Origin: Pseudomonas putida
GTDB taxonomy: Bacteria > Pseudomonadota > Gammaproteobacteria > Pseudomonadales > Pseudomonadaceae
Reading direction: 5' to 3'
Assembly (NCBI RefSeq): GCF_003228315.1
Contig: NZ_CP029693.1
Coordinates: 3,480,001-3,544,000, forward strand
Length of the DNA: 64,000 nt
This document shows positions 60,973 to 64,000 of this stretch, in pieces (position 1 is the first letter of the stretch; the number at the start of each line of letters is the position of its first letter). The notes under the pieces are model-generated. The model did not search any database, was not told the DNA's origin, and saw only the letters and a program-made list of their open reading frames with translations. Made by a program: the position numbers and the translations under genes.

Positions 60973-61719
60973 ATGAAAAAGAACACTAGCGGCCCCCGCT
61001 TCAAAGCCCTCCTTGGGATGGCGAACATCACGACAACAGGGTTTGCCGAGTTCCTGAACACGGCCCCGCAAAATGTCCATAACTGGTACACCCGTGGTGT
61101 GCCCGCCCACTACATGGAAGAAGTCGCCCGCAAGCTGTCCATCAACAGTGAATGGCTGAAAACCGGCGAAGGTCCCAAGGACGCCCGGCACCTGCGCCTG
61201 CACGACGAAGCCGGCAATACCTTCGATGCCCAGGCCATTCGCGGCGTCTACACGGTCATCGAACCCACCGACATCGATCTCCCTGTCTACAAGGAAACCG
61301 CCACAGCCCCCGGCTCCGGTAAAACCCACGTCATCGAAGACCCCGGCCAATCCGTCCGACTGCCCCGCAACCACCTCGACTCGCTGGAAATCAACCACGC
61401 CGATGCCATCTGCACCCACATGATCGGCAACAGCATGGCCGAACGCATCGAAGACGGATCGATCCTGGCCATCGACCGCGGCCTGACCCAGATCGTCGAT
61501 GGCGAGATCTACGCCATCGAGCATGACGGCATGCTGCGAATCAAATACCTGCATCGAATGCCGGGAAATGCGCTGCGATTGCGCAGCCATAATCGCGAGC
61601 AATACCCGGACGAGATCTTCCGGGCCGCTCAGATCGAGGAGCAGAACATCAGGGTATTGGGTTGGGTGTTCTGGTGGTCGACGCTGAACAGACGCAGACC
61701 GGAAGTGCCGTTCCTGTAG
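60973..61719 (+). CDS. phage-type S24/LexA-like transcriptional repressor
   Basis: A 248-residue repressor: XRE-like N-terminal domain (~8-65; GFAEFLNTAPQNVHNWYTRG) and a C-terminal S24 peptidase/dimerisation domain. The self-cleavage dyad is S154 (HMIGNSMAERIEDGS) and K191 (MLRIKYLHRM); a likely cleavage site is A80-G81 (HDEAGNTFD). Such proteins (cI, PrtR) hold prophage or pyocin genes silent until RecA is activated. No phage or pyocin gene is adjacent in this window, so its target is unknown. It may regulate itself and DNA beyond the right edge. Confidence 0.9.
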   Translation: MKKNTSGPRFKALLGMANITTTGFAEFLNTAPQNVHNWYTRGVPAHYMEEVARKLSINSEWLKTGEGPKDARHLRLHDEAGNTFDAQAIRGVYTVIEPTDIDLPVYKETATAPGSGKTHVIEDPGQSVRLPRNHLDSLEINHADAICTHMIGNSMAERIEDGSILAIDRGLTQIVDGEIYAIEHDGMLRIKYLHRMPGNALRLRSHNREQYPDEIFRAAQIEEQNIRVLGWVFWWSTLNRRRPEVPFL

Positions 61720-61777
61720 TTCCTGGCTACAGCGATCCAATCTGCACACCAAACTGGGAATTTCCCCAAAAAATCAG

Positions 61778-61783
61778 TATGAT
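61778..61783 (+). promoter_or_regulatory. -10 box (TATGAT) in the gap after the repressor gene
   Basis: TATGAT 58 bp after the repressor stop. A GGGAATTTCCC palindrome lies just upstream (61756-61766), with no clear -35 match. It would start a transcript near 61790 that ends at the terminator at 61940-61964. Confidence 0.4.
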
Positions 61784-61789
61784 GCGCCC

Positions 61790-61965
61790 CACATTTGCGC
61801 ATCGACCCGCCAGGCGGCTCTGATCGCACCGACAAGGCAGATGACTTTCTCGCCGAGTCCCACAGCCGGACGCAAGATCCGGATGTACGTTTTAAAGGCT
61901 GGCGAGGTTTACCAAAAATGAACCAAGCCAGTCCCCAAGAAGCCGGCCACAAGCCGGCTTTTTAA
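61790..61965 (+). ncRNA. possible ~175-nt small RNA or leader with terminator
   Basis: The 362-bp gap between the repressor and the next minus-strand gene has no credible long gene. It holds a -10-like box, a CCGGA...TCCGG hairpin near 61873, and a strong terminator. A 15-codon frame (MNQASPQEAGHKPAF, 61918-61965) overlaps the terminator and may be chance. I do not recognise the family. Confidence 0.35.
61940..61964 (+). terminator. rho-independent terminator downstream of the repressor gene
   Basis: AAGCCGGC pairs with GCCGGCTT, CACAA loop, then TTTAA. Could serve the repressor gene, the putative small RNA, or both. Confidence 0.8.
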
Positions 61966-62081
61966 TGCCTGGAATAAACCCATGCCATCCGAGAAACCAC
62001 CTGAGAGCATGGCTATCTGTCGGATTTCAGGCAATGGAGGCGAATACCCCAGCTCACACCAGGGCACTCACCAAGGGGGTA

Positions 62082-62912
62082 TCACTGCAAATCCACATTC
62101 AGCATTGGCTTGCCGAAATCAGCCAGAGTGGCGTCGGATTTCTCAAAGTAACCCCGCCAGAAGCTCTCCAGGTTATCCATGGTTTTGCCCGAGCGGTAAT
62201 TCTGCTTGATGGCGTCAGTGATCAGGCCTGCTCCGGCAACATACACTCGCGCACCGTGAAGATCGCCTATGGCTCCGTTCTTCTGCGCCTTACTCAACTC
62301 CTGTGCAGGGTTGAGCTCACGAATCTTGTTGGCGGCATAGAAGCTGGTGTAGTCACTGTGTTCGAGCATGTCACTTATGACGAACAGAATCCTTTGATCG
62401 GCCGGGATTTTTGCCTGATCGCCCGCTACTTCGCGCAACGCGAACATGATTTCGCTTTTGGGCAGGTCGGCAGTAGCACCGCGCAGGGCAGCCACGAACT
62501 GGCGGCCAAAACTGCCTTCAAACTGAGCCTTCTGCTGCGCCATGCAAGCATCGAAGCTGCGCAGTTTGTTCATGTCGATATCGTCGCGTTGTGCCGGACT
62601 GATGGGAGCATCCAGTGTACCGGCGAACAGCAATCGTACGTATTGGCCCGGTACCAGCGCCGAAAAGCTATACAGCCGTACTTGATCTCCGGGGCCGACG
62701 TAACGGCTGATGTTGCCCCAGGCAGCACGCTGGATGTCCTCGGGCATCGGTATGGTCTGGTCGACCACGACATTGAGCAGACGCCCGGATGTGGGCGCTC
62801 GTTGATCATTTAGATGCGCCTTGCCATAGCAACTGGGCAAGTCGTTACGTTCGGCAGCATTAGCACTGACAGCGATCATCAGCGCCAACACGGGGATCAG
62901 TGACTTGAGCAT
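62082..62912 (-). CDS. unrecognised exported protein, possibly von Willebrand A-like
   Basis: A 276-residue protein with a signal peptide (MLKSLIPVLALMIAVSANAA) and two cysteines in the mature part. A hydrophobic strand followed by an acidic residue (LLNVVVDQTIPM), then GDQVRLYSFSA, and later RILFVISDMLEHSDYTSFY look like alternating strands of a vWA fold, but the classical DxSxS metal motif is not intact, so this is a guess. It starts one base after the upstream gene stops (TGAaATG), so it is translationally coupled to the two-TM protein. Function unknown. Confidence 0.8.
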   Translation of the reverse strand: MLKSLIPVLALMIAVSANAAERNDLPSCYGKAHLNDQRAPTSGRLLNVVVDQTIPMPEDIQRAAWGNISRYVGPGDQVRLYSFSALVPGQYVRLLFAGTLDAPISPAQRDDIDMNKLRSFDACMAQQKAQFEGSFGRQFVAALRGATADLPKSEIMFALREVAGDQAKIPADQRILFVISDMLEHSDYTSFYAANKIRELNPAQELSKAQKNGAIGDLHGARVYVAGAGLITDAIKQNYRSGKTMDNLESFWRGYFEKSDATLADFGKPMLNVDLQ

Positions 62913-62913
62913 T

Positions 62914-63975
62914 TCAGGCAGGCTCCTGCGCACCGAACATGCCCAACTGCTTGAGCACTGCTTGCTGGGCACGGATGTCCAGCAGAGTTTCATAGGGCAT
63001 TTTCAACGCTTTGGCGGCGAGGTTCAGTTGGGCGTCATCGAAAGGTGTAAGGTCCTTGAAACTGGCCGCATCCACTTCGACGGCTTGCGCATTGACGGCG
63101 CTCACAGGCACGGCCGCAGGCTCAGCCTGCACTGCAGGCGTCACAACTGCTGGCGTCACAGGCGCACGCGCTTCGGCTGCAACCTGACGGGTGTTGGCCA
63201 TTTTCTCCGCATGACGGTCGCTGTCCTGGCGGCTCAGCAACACAAAGCTGAGAAAGTTGCGGCTCCCCACCTGCTCGGTAGCCAAGGCATCCTGTTCCTC
63301 AGCGATGGCGGTGTGTTTGCTCGAGCGTTTCTGCTGCAGCAGGCGCAACTTGTGGTCGGCATGCCCGGCGATACGCGCGCGCTGATTGGCGTGCCAGCGT
63401 TCGAATTCGTCTGCGCTGTTGAAACGATGGGTATTCTTCCAGGCCTCCTTGGAGTGCACGCCGCTGAAGCCATAGACCACTGACAGCCACAGCATCAGAC
63501 ACTGGATGGCGATGTACACCACCGAGAGCACGATGTAGGTCACCAGCGAGGCATGACGGATGGCGTCCATCTTGTCTTGAACGGCCTGGTTGTCGGACTG
63601 TTCGTTGACCGACTTTGATTCGTCCGGCAGATCGAACGGCGAAGCTGGTGCCGACGCAGGTGCCGCGCTGCTGCTGAGCTGGGCGACCATATCGGTTTCG
63701 ATGGATTCGAGGGTGTAGGCACGAATCCAGAACGCGGCAATGGCCAGCACGATGATGACGGCGAAGAAGCCGTAGATGACTTTCTTCTTTTGCGTCACAT
63801 CGTGGTCGGCGTGAATTCGCGCCATGATTTGCTGGTAGTCGGGCTGGTCGTCATCACTGAATGAATCTTCCAGATGCAACGATTTCAGCTGCTTCAGCGA
63901 GCTGGGACGCTGCGGCCCCTTGCCGTCGCGAGACCACCAGGCATGGGCCTTCTTGACCAGTGAGTTGTAGTGCAT
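62914..63975 (-). CDS. unrecognised membrane protein with two TM segments
   Basis: A 353-residue protein: cytoplasmic N-terminus (~1-65, acidic stretch HLEDSFSDDDQPDYQQ), TM1 (VIYGFFAVIIVLAIAAFWI, ~68-86), a ~65-residue Ser/Ala/Pro-rich periplasmic loop, TM2 (LVTYIVLSVVYIAIQCLMLW, ~144-163), then a charged helical region likely coiled coil (RARIAGHADHKLRLLQQKRS) and an Ala/Pro/Val-rich linker. No family recognised. The ATG at 63975 overlaps nothing but follows a TGA by one base (TGAcATG at 63979-63973), so another gene in the same operon probably continues past the right edge (last visible residues LRSLRRP). Confidence 0.82.
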   Translation of the reverse strand: MHYNSLVKKAHAWWSRDGKGPQRPSSLKQLKSLHLEDSFSDDDQPDYQQIMARIHADHDVTQKKKVIYGFFAVIIVLAIAAFWIRAYTLESIETDMVAQLSSSAAPASAPASPFDLPDESKSVNEQSDNQAVQDKMDAIRHASLVTYIVLSVVYIAIQCLMLWLSVVYGFSGVHSKEAWKNTHRFNSADEFERWHANQRARIAGHADHKLRLLQQKRSSKHTAIAEEQDALATEQVGSRNFLSFVLLSRQDSDRHAEKMANTRQVAAEARAPVTPAVVTPAVQAEPAAVPVSAVNAQAVEVDAASFKDLTPFDDAQLNLAAKALKMPYETLLDIRAQQAVLKQLGMFGAQEPA

Positions 63976-64000
63976 GTCATGGCCGGCGAAGTGAGCGAAG

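Noticed and set aside
61756..61766. GGGAATTTCCC palindrome as a specific operator
   Set aside because: Single 11-bp palindrome with no second copy seen nearby; mentioned only as context.

Overview
The window is a GC-rich proteobacterial chromosome segment. Gene content, gene order and two families of short palindromic intergenic repeats point to a fluorescent Pseudomonas (P. fluorescens group). From memory, the order follows the P. aeruginosa PAO1 block from about PA3961 to PA4031 (hrpB, CDF transporter, Lrp regulator, amn, ladS, thiD-thiE-hemL, miaB, lnt, leuS, lipA-lipB, rodA-mrdA, nadD-proA, mpl, eutBC, ppa). The names below rest on protein motifs plus this synteny; no database search was run.

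Layout. 1-12.1 kb: truncated hrpB, a small lipoprotein, a cation efflux protein, a Gln/Asn-rich DUF6515-like exported protein, an Lrp-type regulator, DUF2788, rluE, amn, an AidB-like acyl-CoA dehydrogenase and the hybrid sensor kinase LadS. 12.1-21.6 kb, mostly plus strand: thiD-thiE-hemL, a Sel1-repeat protein, miaB and the phoH-ybeY-corC-lnt operon, with a minus-strand DUF1820 gene between. 21.6-30.2 kb: a YdcF-like protein, a small hypothetical, leuS-lptE-holA, a short arfA with a terminator inside its coding sequence, a lytic transglycosylase and LD-carboxypeptidase. 30.4-41.9 kb: a minus-strand cell-envelope and housekeeping cluster (proA, nadD, rsfS, rlmH, mrdA, rodA, mltB, rlpA, dacA, ybeD, lipB, lipA in transcription order). 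42-51.4 kb: mpg, a DedA-PAP2 fusion, a LON-domain protein, lrgAB, a MaoC-like protein, a MORN-repeat caspase-like lipoprotein, a TIP30-like oxidoreductase, a YceK-like lipoprotein, ubiX and mpl. 51.6-57.8 kb: ethanolamine catabolism (sigma-54 regulator, acetaldehyde dehydrogenase, eutBC) with a recognisable sigma-54 promoter. 57.9-60.7 kb: GNAT, DedA, MtfA-like peptidase and ppa.

After ppa the window changes character. An AT-richer gap leads to a phage-type S24/LexA-like repressor, a possible small RNA, and two unrecognised genes of a minus-strand operon (an exported, possibly vWA-like protein and a two-TM membrane protein) that runs off the right edge. This is the part most likely to be accessory DNA.

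Functional themes: peptidoglycan growth and recycling (PBP2, RodA, MltB, RlpA, DacA, Mpl, LdcA, a second transglycosylase); lipoprotein and LPS assembly (Lnt, LptE); translation and ribosome quality control (LeuS, MiaB, RluE, RlmH, RsfS, YbeY, ArfA); cofactors (thiamine, heme, lipoate, NAD, ubiquinone prenyl-FMN); and use of ethanolamine as a carbon or nitrogen source. The most interesting observations are the arfA internal terminator combined with an SsrA-like C-terminus, the MORN-caspase lipoprotein, the missing ethanolamine permease gene, and the unexplained operon and RNA candidate at the right end.
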